NCBI GenBank assembly: GCA_902771155.1
Contig: CACXVS010000007.1
Span: 21,892 to 85,891, forward strand
Length of the DNA stretch: 64,000 nucleotides
Source of the DNA: an uncultured Prevotellaceae bacterium
Lineage (GTDB): Bacteria > Bacteroidota > Bacteroidia > Bacteroidales > Bacteroidaceae
Direction of reading: 5' to 3'
Positions within the stretch are counted from its first letter, which is position 1. Every line of letters starts with the position of its first letter. Under the pieces are notes generated by a model. That model ran no database searches, was not told the origin of the DNA, and saw only the letters and a program-made list of their open reading frames with translations. Of this stretch, positions 51,443 through 59,128 are shown in pieces. A program made the translations under genes and the position numbers.

Positions 51443-51473
51443 CAGGCGATTTACAAATATATATCAAACAATT

Positions 51474-52094
51474 ATGGGTTTTTGGAATAAAATATTCGGA
51501 AAGAAAGATACTCAGAAGGTGGGAGGCATGGAGGATTTCATGACGCTCATCCGTGTCTATTTCCAGGCTGCTATGGCGGCAGACCTTGGCATTACCAACC
51601 TGGCTGCACTTCCCGATCTTCGGGTGTTTAAGGCTACCCTGAAGGTTCCTACTGTTAATAATAAATTAGGAGTAGGTGAGCGGAGTCGTTGTAAGAACAT
51701 GTTGAAGGCGATGTACGGTATGGACGACGATTTCTTCAAGGAAATTGACGGGAGCCTTCGCAAGCGTTGTAAGAAGGTACAGGATGCACAGACCTATCTG
51801 TTGCAGTTCCAGGGCTTTACACAAGACATCATGATGCTGACTGGTAATCTGATGAAGTTCAAACTCCGTCTGCCGGGCTTCATGAAGAAGGCACTCTATA
51901 CCATGACGGAGAAGACGGTCAGCGATATCTTCAACAAGAACGACTTCTCGGATGCTTCTGTGATGAAGACTGTAGTCGCCGTGCGTGAGTACAACCGTCG
52001 TTTGGGGTTCTCGCAGAAGTGGATAACCGATTTCGTATATAAGGTGGTGATGCTTGCTAAAAAGGAGCCACGCCCCTCTGGCGACGAGAAATAG
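51474..52094 (+). CDS. Conserved-looking cytoplasmic protein of unknown function (206 aa)
   Basis: I do not recognise the family. The ATG at 51474 gives MGFWNKIFGKKDTQ, a start with an amphipathic, basic N terminus that could touch the membrane. The rest is helical and rich in Lys, Met and Phe (FQGFTQDIMMLTGNLMKFKLRLPGFMKKALYTM). There is no signal peptide and no catalytic motif. It stands alone, divergent from rfbA and upstream of the zapA/rny group. Confidence 0.78.
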   Translation: MGFWNKIFGKKDTQKVGGMEDFMTLIRVYFQAAMAADLGITNLAALPDLRVFKATLKVPTVNNKLGVGERSRCKNMLKAMYGMDDDFFKEIDGSLRKRCKKVQDAQTYLLQFQGFTQDIMMLTGNLMKFKLRLPGFMKKALYTMTEKTVSDIFNKNDFSDASVMKTVVAVREYNRRLGFSQKWITDFVYKVVMLAKKEPRPSGDEK

Positions 52095-52175
52095 ATTAAA
52101 AATTCTTAAAAGATAGTCCGTGTCTTATTCTTTAACAAGGAAAATGCATAATTTTGTAGCATAATTAGTTATGTT

Positions 52176-52478
52176 ATGAATCCAAACGAGAAAGCATTGT
52201 CAGCATTCGAGACTCGCGTCAGGCAGATGATTCTCCGCTTTCAGGAATTGAAAAAGGAGAATGAGGATCTGCGTGTACTTGTGGGCAAGAATGAACAAGA
52301 CATCAAGGCTCTACAGGCTCAGCTGACTCAGGCGGACAACGACTATCAGTCATTGAAGATGGCTAAGATGATGGAAATCACCGATGGTGACTTGGAGAGT
52401 GCCAAAGCCCGTCTCGCCAAGATGATACGAGAGGTGAACAAATGCATCACCATCCTAACTGACGAACAGGAACAATAA
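52176..52478 (+). CDS. Small coiled-coil protein upstream of zapA (100 aa)
   Basis: Residues about 8-70 form a heptad-rich coiled coil (FETRVRQMILRFQELKKENEDLRVLVGKNEQDIKALQAQL). It is 12 bases upstream of zapA. Small coiled-coil proteins in this position act with ZapA in other bacteria (ZauP in Caulobacter), so a division role is likely, but similarity of sequence to ZauP cannot be claimed. Confidence 0.75.
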   Translation: MNPNEKALSAFETRVRQMILRFQELKKENEDLRVLVGKNEQDIKALQAQLTQADNDYQSLKMAKMMEITDGDLESAKARLAKMIREVNKCITILTDEQEQ

Positions 52479-52490
52479 ATTGCTATACCA

Positions 52491-52790
52491 ATGGCAGAAG
52501 TGAACAATGAGAAACTCAATATAAGGCTGCACGTCTATGACGAGGAGATTCAAGTGACGGTGCCACGCTCCGAAGAGGAGTATTACCGTAAGGCAGCCAA
52601 GCTCATCACTGACCGTTATAATGCCTATGCACAGGCATATAAGGGTAAGAAGGGCGAGCACACAATCGCGCTGATGGCGTTGATTGACATTGCCCTGATG
52701 TATGAGCGGGAGCTGGGCAAGAACGACACGGCTCCTTATAATGATATTCTTACGAAGTTGACTTCTGAGATTGAGGAAGCGCTGAAGTAG
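52491..52790 (+). CDS. zapA: Cell division protein ZapA
   Basis: The 99 residues match ZapA in length and layout: an N-terminal beta part (NIRLHVYDEEIQVTVPRSEEEYYRKAAKLITDRYNAY) followed by a helix that makes the tetramer coiled coil. ZapA bundles FtsZ filaments at the division site. It lies between a coiled-coil gene and rny, with 29 bases to rny, a common Bacteroidetes order. Confidence 0.85.
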   Translation: MAEVNNEKLNIRLHVYDEEIQVTVPRSEEEYYRKAAKLITDRYNAYAQAYKGKKGEHTIALMALIDIALMYERELGKNDTAPYNDILTKLTSEIEEALK

Positions 52791-52819
52791 GAATTCATTA
52801 TTAACAACATAGATTTTAT

Positions 52820-54361
52820 ATGGATTTAATTTTTGTATTATTGATTGCTGCCGGTGCTCTCGTATTGGGAGGTGTCGGTGGATACTTGCTTTTCCGTTTT
52901 GTTCTGAAAGGAAAGTATAATGAGATGGTCGATGCTGCTGAAAAGCAGGCTGAGGTTGTCAAGGAGAAAAAACTGCTTGAGGTAAAGGAGAAGTTCCTGA
53001 ACAAGAAGAGCGAGCTGGAGAAGGAAGTGCAGCAGCGCAACCAGCACATCCAGCAGAGTGAAAACAAACTGAAGCAGCGCGAGATTTCACTGAACCAGCG
53101 TCAGGAGGAACTCGGACGTAGGAAGAATGAACTCGACAACCAGCAGAATCGTATCGACAATGAGAAGAAACTGTTGGCCGTGAAGGCTGAGGAACTGGAG
53201 AAGATGCAGCTCAAGGAGCGCGAGATGCTCGAAGAGGTATCTGGACTGAGTGCTGAGGATGCCAAGGCCCGACTCGTAGAGTCGATGAAAGACGAGGCTA
53301 AGACTGCCGCAGCCAGTTACATCAACGAGATTATGGATGAGGCAAAACTCAATGCCAATGCCCAGGCCAAGAAGATCGTTATCCAGACGATTCAGCGTGT
53401 AGCTACTGAGACAGCCATTGAGAACTCCGTCAGTGTGTTCCATATCGACAACGATGAGGTGAAGGGTCGTATTATCGGTCGTGAAGGTCGTAACATCCGT
53501 GCCCTCGAGGCAGCAGCAGGCGTTGAGATTGTGGTTGATGACACCCCTGAGGCTATCGTTATCTCTGGTTTCGATCCTGTCCGTCGTGAGGTTTGCCGTC
53601 TGGCTCTTCATCAGCTCGTCAGCGATGGTCGTATCCATCCTGCCCGTATTGAAGAGGTGGTAGCCAAGGTAAAGAAACAGCTCGACAATGAGATTATCGA
53701 GACGGGTAAGCGTACCGCTATCGACTTGGGTATCCATGGTCTGCATCCCGAGCTCATCCGTATCATTGGTAAGATGAAGTATCGTTCGTCGTACGGACAG
53801 AATCTGTTGCAGCATGCCCGTGAGACGGCTAACCTCTGTGCTGTGATGGCTGCAGAGCTGGGCTTGAATCCTAAGAAAGCCAAGCGCGCAGGTCTGTTGC
53901 ACGATATAGGTAAGGTGCCCGATGAGGACAGCGAGATGCCACACGCACTCTATGGTGCCAAGATTGCAGAGCAGTTCAAGGAGAAACCCGATATCTGCAA
54001 CGCCATCGGTGCTCACCACGATGAGATGGAGATGCAGACGTTGTTAGCACCTATCGTTCAAGTTTGTGACGCCATATCAGGTGCCCGTCCTGGTGCCCGT
54101 CGTGAGATTGTCGAGGCCTATATCAAGCGTCTGAACGACCTTGAGGCTATTGCCATGAGTTATCCCGGTGTCACCAAGACCTACGCTATCCAGGCAGGTC
54201 GTGAGCTACGTGTGATTGTAGGTGCCGACAAGATGAACGATGCCGAGAGTGAAGCCCTCAGCACCGACATCGCCACAAAGATCCAGAACGAGATGACTTA
54301 TCCTGGTCAGGTGAAGATTACGGTAATCCGCGAGACGCGCTCTGTCGCTTATGCTAAATAG
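52820..54361 (+). CDS. rny: Ribonuclease Y
   Basis: This membrane-anchored endoribonuclease starts bulk mRNA decay. The 513 residues show a single N-terminal transmembrane segment (about 4-26), a long coiled coil (about 35-160), a KH RNA-binding domain (about 206-270, [17 protein letters not shown]) and an HD domain with the metal motif in [11 protein letters not shown] (about 355-364) and HHDEME. It is the last gene of the zapA group and is followed by a strong terminator. Confidence 0.97.
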   Translation: MDLIFVLLIAAGALVLGGVGGYLLFRFVLKGKYNEMVDAAEKQAEVVKEKKLLEVKEKFLNKKSELEKEVQQRNQHIQQSENKLKQREISLNQRQEELGRRKNELDNQQNRIDNEKKLLAVKAEELEKMQLKEREMLEEVSGLSAEDAKARLVESMKDEAKTAAASYINEIMDEAKLNANAQAKKIVIQTIQRVATETAIENSVSVFHIDNDEVKGRIIGREGRNIRALEAAAGVEIVVDDTPEAIVISGFDPVRREVCRLALHQLVSDGRIHPARIEEVVAKVKKQLDNEIIETGKRTAIDLGIHGLHPELIRIIGKMKYRSSYGQNLLQHARETANLCAVMAAELGLNPKKAKRAGLLHDIGKVPDEDSEMPHALYGAKIAEQFKEKPDICNAIGAHHDEMEMQTLLAPIVQVCDAISGARPGARREIVEAYIKRLNDLEAIAMSYPGVTKTYAIQAGRELRVIVGADKMNDAESEALSTDIATKIQNEMTYPGQVKITVIRETRSVAYAK

Positions 54362-54383
54362 TAGGTGATATTACCAAACGAAT

Positions 54384-54417
54384 AAGGCGGAAATCTGAAA
54401 AGGTTTCCGCCTTTTTT
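54384..54417 (+). terminator. Terminator of rny
   Basis: AAGGCGGAAA (54384-54393) pairs with TTTCCGCCTT (54404-54413), and the T run continues to 54417. Confidence 0.85.
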
Positions 54418-54485
54418 ATGATTGTAATTATCCGCTTCTTGAAATGATGATAGTCGTTGTGGTGGAAGGAGCGCCACCTTTATAA

Positions 54486-54504
54486 GTAAAACAACTTGTT
54501 TTAC
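54486..54504. repeat. 19-bp palindrome GTAAAACAACTTGTTTTAC, copy 1
   Basis: Nine-base perfect arms around one central base. The partner copy, differing only in the centre, is 66 bp away at 54552. It lies between the convergent rny and FMN-binding genes. Confidence 0.9.
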
Positions 54505-54551
54505 TGTCGAAGGAGGCATCCTTTATGGTTGTTCAGACGTCATCTTTGAAG

Positions 54552-54570
54552 GTAAAACAAGTTGTTTTAC
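54552..54570. repeat. 19-bp palindrome GTAAAACAAGTTGTTTTAC, copy 2
   Basis: Identical to the copy at 54486 except for the central base. It ends three bases from the stop of the FMN-binding gene and is followed by TTTTTAC on the plus strand. Confidence 0.9.
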
Positions 54571-54573
54571 TTT

Positions 54574-54972
54574 TTACTTGTGGCTCTGGTAATAGTCGAG
54601 GGCTAGTCGGACATTCTCGACAACGGCTTCAGAACTGAAGGTGGCACCGGTGACGGCATCGACCTTCTGGGCCTTGGCTTCCTTTACTTTCAGACCGTTC
54701 CACTTTTCAAGAAGGGCTTTCTTTACCTTAGCGTAGTACTTAGGTGTCTCCTGACTCTTGAGGAACTCAATACGTTCCACCTTGTCGTTCTTGATATAGA
54801 CCTTCAGTGGGGTGGGTGCCTGATAGCCTTCTACATTCTTGCCAAGTTCGGTGGTGTCGATAATATAGACGCCGTTTTCCTTGGTCATAATCTCGTTACC
54901 TGCCATGAAACTCATCAGGCAGAGCACTGCCATGCAACTCAGGATATGGAAGAATTGCTTTTTCATCTTCAT
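54574..54972 (-). CDS. FMN-binding domain protein, probably exported and flavinylated
   Basis: The 132 residues have a hydrophobic N-terminal export or anchor segment (8-24) and one FMN_bind domain. DAVTGATFSS (105-114) matches the D-x2-(S/T)GA(S/T) site where ApbE attaches FMN to Thr (T111). Similar domains occur in RnfG, NqrC and extracellular electron-transfer proteins. No apbE or redox complex is next to it here, so its partner is unknown. It is the last gene of a minus-strand run, 4 bases after the Rid-family gene. Confidence 0.85.
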   Translation of the reverse strand: MKMKKQFFHILSCMAVLCLMSFMAGNEIMTKENGVYIIDTTELGKNVEGYQAPTPLKVYIKNDKVERIEFLKSQETPKYYAKVKKALLEKWNGLKVKEAKAQKVDAVTGATFSSEAVVENVRLALDYYQSHK

Positions 54973-54976
54973 TCGT

Positions 54977-56119
54977 TTAAAATGTTGGGAGTTCGGGATT
55001 GTTTATCTTCTTTGTTGCCATGACCTCCATCTCTACGAGCCAGCCTGGACGGCAGACGGGGGCATGGACAATGATGTAGGGTTTGTCCGGGAAGCGTTCC
55101 TCGTAAAGTTGGCGAACCAACTCATAGTCTGCCACGTCGCGCAGATAGACGATCATCTGCATCACGTCGTCGTAATTGCAGTCAGCCTCTGCGAGCAGGG
55201 CTTCTACATTCTCCCACATGCGGCGTGTCTGCTTCTCAACATCCTTGGGAAACAAAATCTCACCCTTGTTGTTGATGCTGGCAGTGCCAGAGATGAAGAC
55301 GTGGCGACGGTCGGCGTAGTCGATATACGAGCCACGCTCGAAACTCACACCATAGTCGCTGGTGCGGTTGAGGTGGGTGGGGGCATAGAGGTAATGGATC
55401 TGCTCGGGTTGGATGCCTGCAATGGCGTAGTTGTCCATCTGCGAAAGCACATTGGGATCGGCCTGGCGCCCTCCGATGCCTGTAGAGGCAATGAAATGGG
55501 TGTGCTGGGTGAGTCCCTGGGTGAAGAACACCTGGTTGCGGGCACGAACCACTCCACCATAGTTCAGATCGATGTCGTTGACGAATAGCCAGGTGCGGAT
55601 GCAGTTGTCAGCGAGCTTGCAGCCTTCTTCGGCCAATTGCATGATATACTCGTTAAAGAGCAGGCGCATCTGGTATTCGGAGTTGGCTGCGAGGTTGTGG
55701 GCAGAGGCATTAAAGAGGTGGCGGAACTGGCCGTGCTTCACTTCGTAGAGTCCACTCTTGGTAAGACCGGTCTGCACATCCGACATCAGCCATACCCAAA
55801 GGGCTACTTTCGTTCCGTCGAGAGGAGCTTGCTGGATGATGCTTTTGGCGCAGTCAGTAACATCGCCGACGATGATGTCGTCGGCCTGATTGGCAGCATC
55901 GCTGAGAAAATAGCGTTTGAAGACGGCATGGGTGTCGGGTAGATGCTCAAGCAGTCCGTCGTAGGCGGCCATGATGGCCTCCAGCTGTTGGGCATAGGTG
56001 AGCCGCTGCCGGGTGATGTGTATCATGGCGTGATATTCTCTGACTTCAGTACCATTGTCGAAACAGCAGATGTCGGCTATGGCGTTTCCGAATTCTATAT
56101 GTGAGCAATTTTCGTTCAT
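54977..56119 (-). CDS. Rid-family (YjgF/chorismatase-like) protein (380 aa)
   Basis: The C-terminal half (from about 270) is a Rid-type domain: HVFISGTASINNKGEILFPKDVEKQTRRMWENVEALLAEADCNYDDVMQMIVYLRD, then VCRPGWLVEMEVMA. The N-terminal half looks like a diverged second Rid-like domain (LFNEYIMQLAEEGCKLADNCIRTWLFVNDIDLNYGGVVRARN). This two-domain layout and length are those of the FkbO/Hyg5-type chorismatase and related proteins, often found in aryl polyene or pigment clusters. No such cluster is here, so the reaction is unknown. Confidence 0.75.
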   Translation of the reverse strand: MNENCSHIEFGNAIADICCFDNGTEVREYHAMIHITRQRLTYAQQLEAIMAAYDGLLEHLPDTHAVFKRYFLSDAANQADDIIVGDVTDCAKSIIQQAPLDGTKVALWVWLMSDVQTGLTKSGLYEVKHGQFRHLFNASAHNLAANSEYQMRLLFNEYIMQLAEEGCKLADNCIRTWLFVNDIDLNYGGVVRARNQVFFTQGLTQHTHFIASTGIGGRQADPNVLSQMDNYAIAGIQPEQIHYLYAPTHLNRTSDYGVSFERGSYIDYADRRHVFISGTASINNKGEILFPKDVEKQTRRMWENVEALLAEADCNYDDVMQMIVYLRDVADYELVRQLYEERFPDKPYIIVHAPVCRPGWLVEMEVMATKKINNPELPTF

Positions 56120-56136
56120 TATCGTGTTCTTTTGGT

Positions 56137-56742
56137 TTATATTTTGTTGATGTCAACATACCCATGCATAACAGCATAGATGGTAAGGGCCGAGACGCTC
56201 TTCATGCCCAGTTTCTCCATGATGTTCTTGCGATGGGTGATGACGGTAGACAGACCGATGTTTAATTTGTCGGCTATCTCCTTGTTGATGTACCCCTGTA
56301 CGATCAGCGACATGACTTCAATCTCCCGATCGGTGAGAATCTTCTGCCTCAGGATGGCAGGCATCGAAGGCAGGTGCTCGCCGTGACTGTGACCATGCTG
56401 CTGGAGAGCCAGAACGGAGCGTATCAACTGTTTTTCAGGTACATTCGTGCAAAGGCAGTTGAAACCGGAGAGTTGAGACATGGTGTCCAATGATAGTGTC
56501 AGGACAATGGTCTTCCGTTTCCGCTCCATAAAAAACGACATATTCTCCAACACGATATTCATGGCCGTGAAATAGTGGAAATAGACGTCGGGATCGTTGG
56601 CTTCCAGTTCGGTAAAAGAACCGTAAGTATCAACGGTCATGATGGGCATGACGTTCTGGAGAATACTCTTTAACCCCAACGCTGAGAGAGTGTTGGGGTC
56701 AATGATGGCAATTTGGGGTCGTATGGATTGGCCGTTATGCAT
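56137..56742 (-). CDS. LuxR-type response-regulator-like protein with a degenerate receiver
   Basis: The C-terminal 65 residues are a LuxR helix-turn-helix (LTDREIEVMSLIVQGYINKEIADKLNIGLSTVITHRKNIMEKLGM). The N-terminal 120 residues have a receiver-like start (PQIAIIDPNTLSALGLKSIL) but only one Asp of the acidic pair and no clear phospho-acceptor Asp in the middle, so phosphorylation is doubtful. The ATG at 56742 overlaps the STAS gene by 8 bases; an upstream TTG is less likely. Cotranscription with the STAS/HATPase pair suggests a shared signalling role. Confidence 0.85.
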   Translation of the reverse strand: MHNGQSIRPQIAIIDPNTLSALGLKSILQNVMPIMTVDTYGSFTELEANDPDVYFHYFTAMNIVLENMSFFMERKRKTIVLTLSLDTMSQLSGFNCLCTNVPEKQLIRSVLALQQHGHSHGEHLPSMPAILRQKILTDREIEVMSLIVQGYINKEIADKLNIGLSTVITHRKNIMEKLGMKSVSALTIYAVMHGYVDINKI

Positions 56743-57040
56743 TCCTGATGTCAAACAGGTTGTAGAAACCTGTCATCATGAATACCTTGCGGATTTCCTC
56801 ATTGATATTCTCAATGATGACCTTACCACCCTTTGCTCCGGCTTCTTTGCGGATAGTCAGGAAGAGGCGCAAGCCAGAACTGCTGATATATTCGAGTTGA
56901 GTGCAGTCGATGATGATGGTCTTGTCGGCATTTTCCAATAGCGGAGCGATTTCCTGTTGCGCCTTCACTGCTGCAGGTGTGTCAAGACGTCCTTCAAAGA
57001 TAGCTCTTAGTCCTTCGTTCTCTTCATTAATCTTAATCAT
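56735..57040 (-). CDS. STAS-domain anti-sigma-factor antagonist
   Basis: The 101 residues match SpoIIAA/RsbV-like proteins: LRAIFEGRLDTPAAVKAQQEI, then IIIDCTQLEYISSSGLRLFLTIRK, where a Ser of SSSGL (53-55) is the expected phosphorylation site, and KVIIENINEEIRKVFMMTGFYNLFDI. It probably binds the HATPase protein encoded 5 bases upstream, the classic partner switch. No matching sigma factor or PP2C phosphatase lies nearby. Confidence 0.9.
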   Translation of the reverse strand: MIKINEENEGLRAIFEGRLDTPAAVKAQQEIAPLLENADKTIIIDCTQLEYISSSGLRLFLTIRKEAGAKGGKVIIENINEEIRKVFMMTGFYNLFDIRNA

Positions 57041-57045
57041 AATGC

Positions 57046-57459
57046 TTATTGTTTATTGAATTCTTTTCTTAATGTGAGTATATTCTTATGGTCAATGTAT
57101 TCATAACTGACAGAATCCATGATCGTACGTACCAGATGAATACCAAGTCCGCCTACTTCCCGTTCTTCTACAGACAGTGTAGTATCCACTTCCTCCTTCT
57201 GGGTGGGATCGAAAGGAATGCCCGAATCACTGATGACAAAGGTTATGAATTGCTGATCAGCATCTGCCTGTATGTCCACATAGCCGACCGTTCCTTCAGG
57301 GTAGGCGTAGTTCATGACATTGACGACAGCCTCCTCAATGGCCAGATTGAGACTCATACACAGATCCATGTCAATTCCCTGTTCCTCGCAGAAAACCTCG
57401 ATGAACTCGCCGAGTTGAGGGATGGTTTCAATGTCGTTGGGCAGCGTCAGATGCTTCAT
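57046..57459 (-). CDS. HATPase_c anti-sigma-factor kinase (RsbW/SpoIIAB-like)
   Basis: The 137 residues form a small GHKL kinase: LCMSLNLAIEEAVVNVMNYAYP is the N box, ITFVISDSGIPFDP the G1 box, and VGGLGIHLVRTIMDSVSYEY the G2 region. Such kinases phosphorylate their STAS partner on Ser, and the partner is encoded next. It lies 17 bases after the decarboxylase beta-subunit gene. Confidence 0.88.
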   Translation of the reverse strand: MKHLTLPNDIETIPQLGEFIEVFCEEQGIDMDLCMSLNLAIEEAVVNVMNYAYPEGTVGYVDIQADADQQFITFVISDSGIPFDPTQKEEVDTTLSVEEREVGGLGIHLVRTIMDSVSYEYIDHKNILTLRKEFNKQ

Positions 57460-57476
57460 ATACCTTATTTATATTA

Positions 57477-58634
57477 TTAGGACAGGAATCCGAGCAGGGC
57501 ACCGGCAGCTACGGCAGAGCCTATGACACCGGCCACATTCGGACCCATGGCGTGCATGAGCAGGAAGTTATGACGGTCGTATTCCAGTCCGAGGTTATTC
57601 GAGATACGTGCGGCCATAGGCACAGCACTTACGCCAGCGTTACCGATCAGCGGATTCAGTTTCTTGCCTTCAGGCAGGAAGAGATTCATGATCTTCACAA
57701 AGCAGACACCCGAGGCAGTGGCAATCATAAAGGCCATGGCACCCAGAGCGAAAATCTTGATGGTGTTGAAGGTCAGGAACTCTGAGGCCTGTGTAGAGCA
57801 ACCTACGGTGAGTCCCAACAGCATCACCACGATGTCGTTCAGCGCTGCACCGGCCGTCTTGGCCAGACGGGTGGTCTTGCCACTCTCCTTCAGCAGGTTA
57901 CCGAAGAACAGCATGCCCAGCAGGGGCAGACCAGACGGTACAATGAAGGTGGTAAGCAACAGACCGATAATAGGGAAGAGAATGCGCTCCGTCTGAGACA
58001 CTTCGCGACCAGGCTTCATCTTGATGACGCGCTCCTTCTTGGTAGTGAGCAGGCGCATGATAAACGGCTGGATCACCGGCACAAGTGCCATATAGGAATA
58101 GGCACATACGGCGATGGCACCCATCAGGTTGGGGGAGAGCTTGGAACTCAGGAAGATTGCCGTAGGACCATCGGCACCACCGATAATGGCGATACCAGCT
58201 GCCTGCGAGGGTTCAAAGCCCATGGCCAGTGCTACCATATAGGCACCGAAGATACCAAACTGTGCCGAGGCTCCGATGAGCATCAGCTTCGGATTAGCCA
58301 GCAAGGCCGTGAAGTCTGTCATGGCACCGATGCCCAGGAATATCAGTGGTGGATACCATCCTTGTCGCACACCTTGGTAGAAGATGTTCAGCACAGAGTT
58401 GTCCTCATATAGTCCAATCTCCAGTCCGGCATCGGCACGGAAGGGAATGTTGCCAAGGATGATGCCCAGTCCGATGGGAACGAGCAGCAACGGCTCAAAG
58501 TCCTTCTTAATGGCGAGCCAGATAAAGAAGGCTCCCACCACAATCATGATCAGGTTCCCGATGGTGGCATTAGCAAATGCCGTATAGGTCAGGAACTCCT
58601 CAAAATTCTGTATGATAAACTGTCCTAAATCCAT
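57477..58634 (-). CDS. Na+-translocating decarboxylase beta subunit (OadB/MmdB family)
   Basis: The 385 residues form about ten membrane segments of the Na+-pumping beta subunit. FVPIGLGIILGN-type and GIAIIGGADGPTAIFLSSKLSP, GLTVGCSTQ and PLIGNAGVSAVPMAAR are family hallmarks. It couples decarboxylation of carboxybiotin to Na+ export. In this organism the substrate is probably methylmalonyl-CoA, since mutAB is next door and the biotin carrier and OadG-like subunit precede it. The alpha (carboxyltransferase) subunit is not in the window. Confidence 0.93.
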   Translation of the reverse strand: MDLGQFIIQNFEEFLTYTAFANATIGNLIMIVVGAFFIWLAIKKDFEPLLLVPIGLGIILGNIPFRADAGLEIGLYEDNSVLNIFYQGVRQGWYPPLIFLGIGAMTDFTALLANPKLMLIGASAQFGIFGAYMVALAMGFEPSQAAGIAIIGGADGPTAIFLSSKLSPNLMGAIAVCAYSYMALVPVIQPFIMRLLTTKKERVIKMKPGREVSQTERILFPIIGLLLTTFIVPSGLPLLGMLFFGNLLKESGKTTRLAKTAGAALNDIVVMLLGLTVGCSTQASEFLTFNTIKIFALGAMAFMIATASGVCFVKIMNLFLPEGKKLNPLIGNAGVSAVPMAARISNNLGLEYDRHNFLLMHAMGPNVAGVIGSAVAAGALLGFLS

Positions 58635-58637
58635 AGC

Positions 58638-59090
58638 TTATCCGATGGTTATGAGGACGGCACCCTCCATGACGGTCTCGCCTTGCTTGACAGTAACGGA
58701 AGTGACGGTTCCTTCGTATTCTGATTCGATATTGTTTTGCATCTTCATAGCCTCGAGTATCAGCACCACGTCGCCTATCTTGACGGTATCGCCCACATTG
58801 ACTTTGATGTCTGTGATGGTGCCTGGCAGAGGAGCCTTGATGGGTGAGCCTGTGCCTGCTGCCAGAGGTTTATCGGCTGCGGGGGCAGCTGCAGGTGCAA
58901 CAGTAGGACGGGCTACTGGCTTGGGAGCCTCGATATGTACCTTCTTCAGGGTGCTCGTCGGATTGATGGGCTGTTTTAACTCCACGTCGAAACGGATGCC
59001 GTTGACGTTAACCTTGGCAACATTGCCTTCTACTTCTTCTATCTCTACGTCGTAATCGACGCCTTGTACTTTATATTGATACTTGTTCAT
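58638..59090 (-). CDS. Biotin carrier subunit of the Na+-pumping decarboxylase
   Basis: The 150 residues end with a biotinyl domain (about 75-150) with EAMKMQN (K116 is biotinylated). An N-terminal part (1-55) and a flexible Ala/Pro linker (ARPTVAPAAAPAADKP) come before it. The carrier moves CO2 from the carboxyltransferase to OadB. It sits 3 bases upstream of the beta-subunit gene. Confidence 0.93.
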   Translation of the reverse strand: MNKYQYKVQGVDYDVEIEEVEGNVAKVNVNGIRFDVELKQPINPTSTLKKVHIEAPKPVARPTVAPAAAPAADKPLAAGTGSPIKAPLPGTITDIKVNVGDTVKIGDVVLILEAMKMQNNIESEYEGTVTSVTVKQGETVMEGAVLITIG

Positions 59091-59104
59091 CTTCTATAAA
59101 CTTT

Positions 59105-59128
59105 AAACTATTAACTATCAACTGTCAA
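59105..59128. repeat. ATTAACTATCAACTGTCAACT intergenic repeat
   Basis: Reverse complement of the TTGACAGTTGATAGTTAAT string seen before fmt at 47880. It lies just after the stop-side of the biotin-carrier promoter region, between OadG-like and carrier genes. Confidence 0.6.

Noticed and set aside
54446..54487. A 13-codon ORF between rny and the FMN-binding gene
   Set aside because: It is too short, with no start signal and no similarity of its own; the palindromes are the more interesting content.
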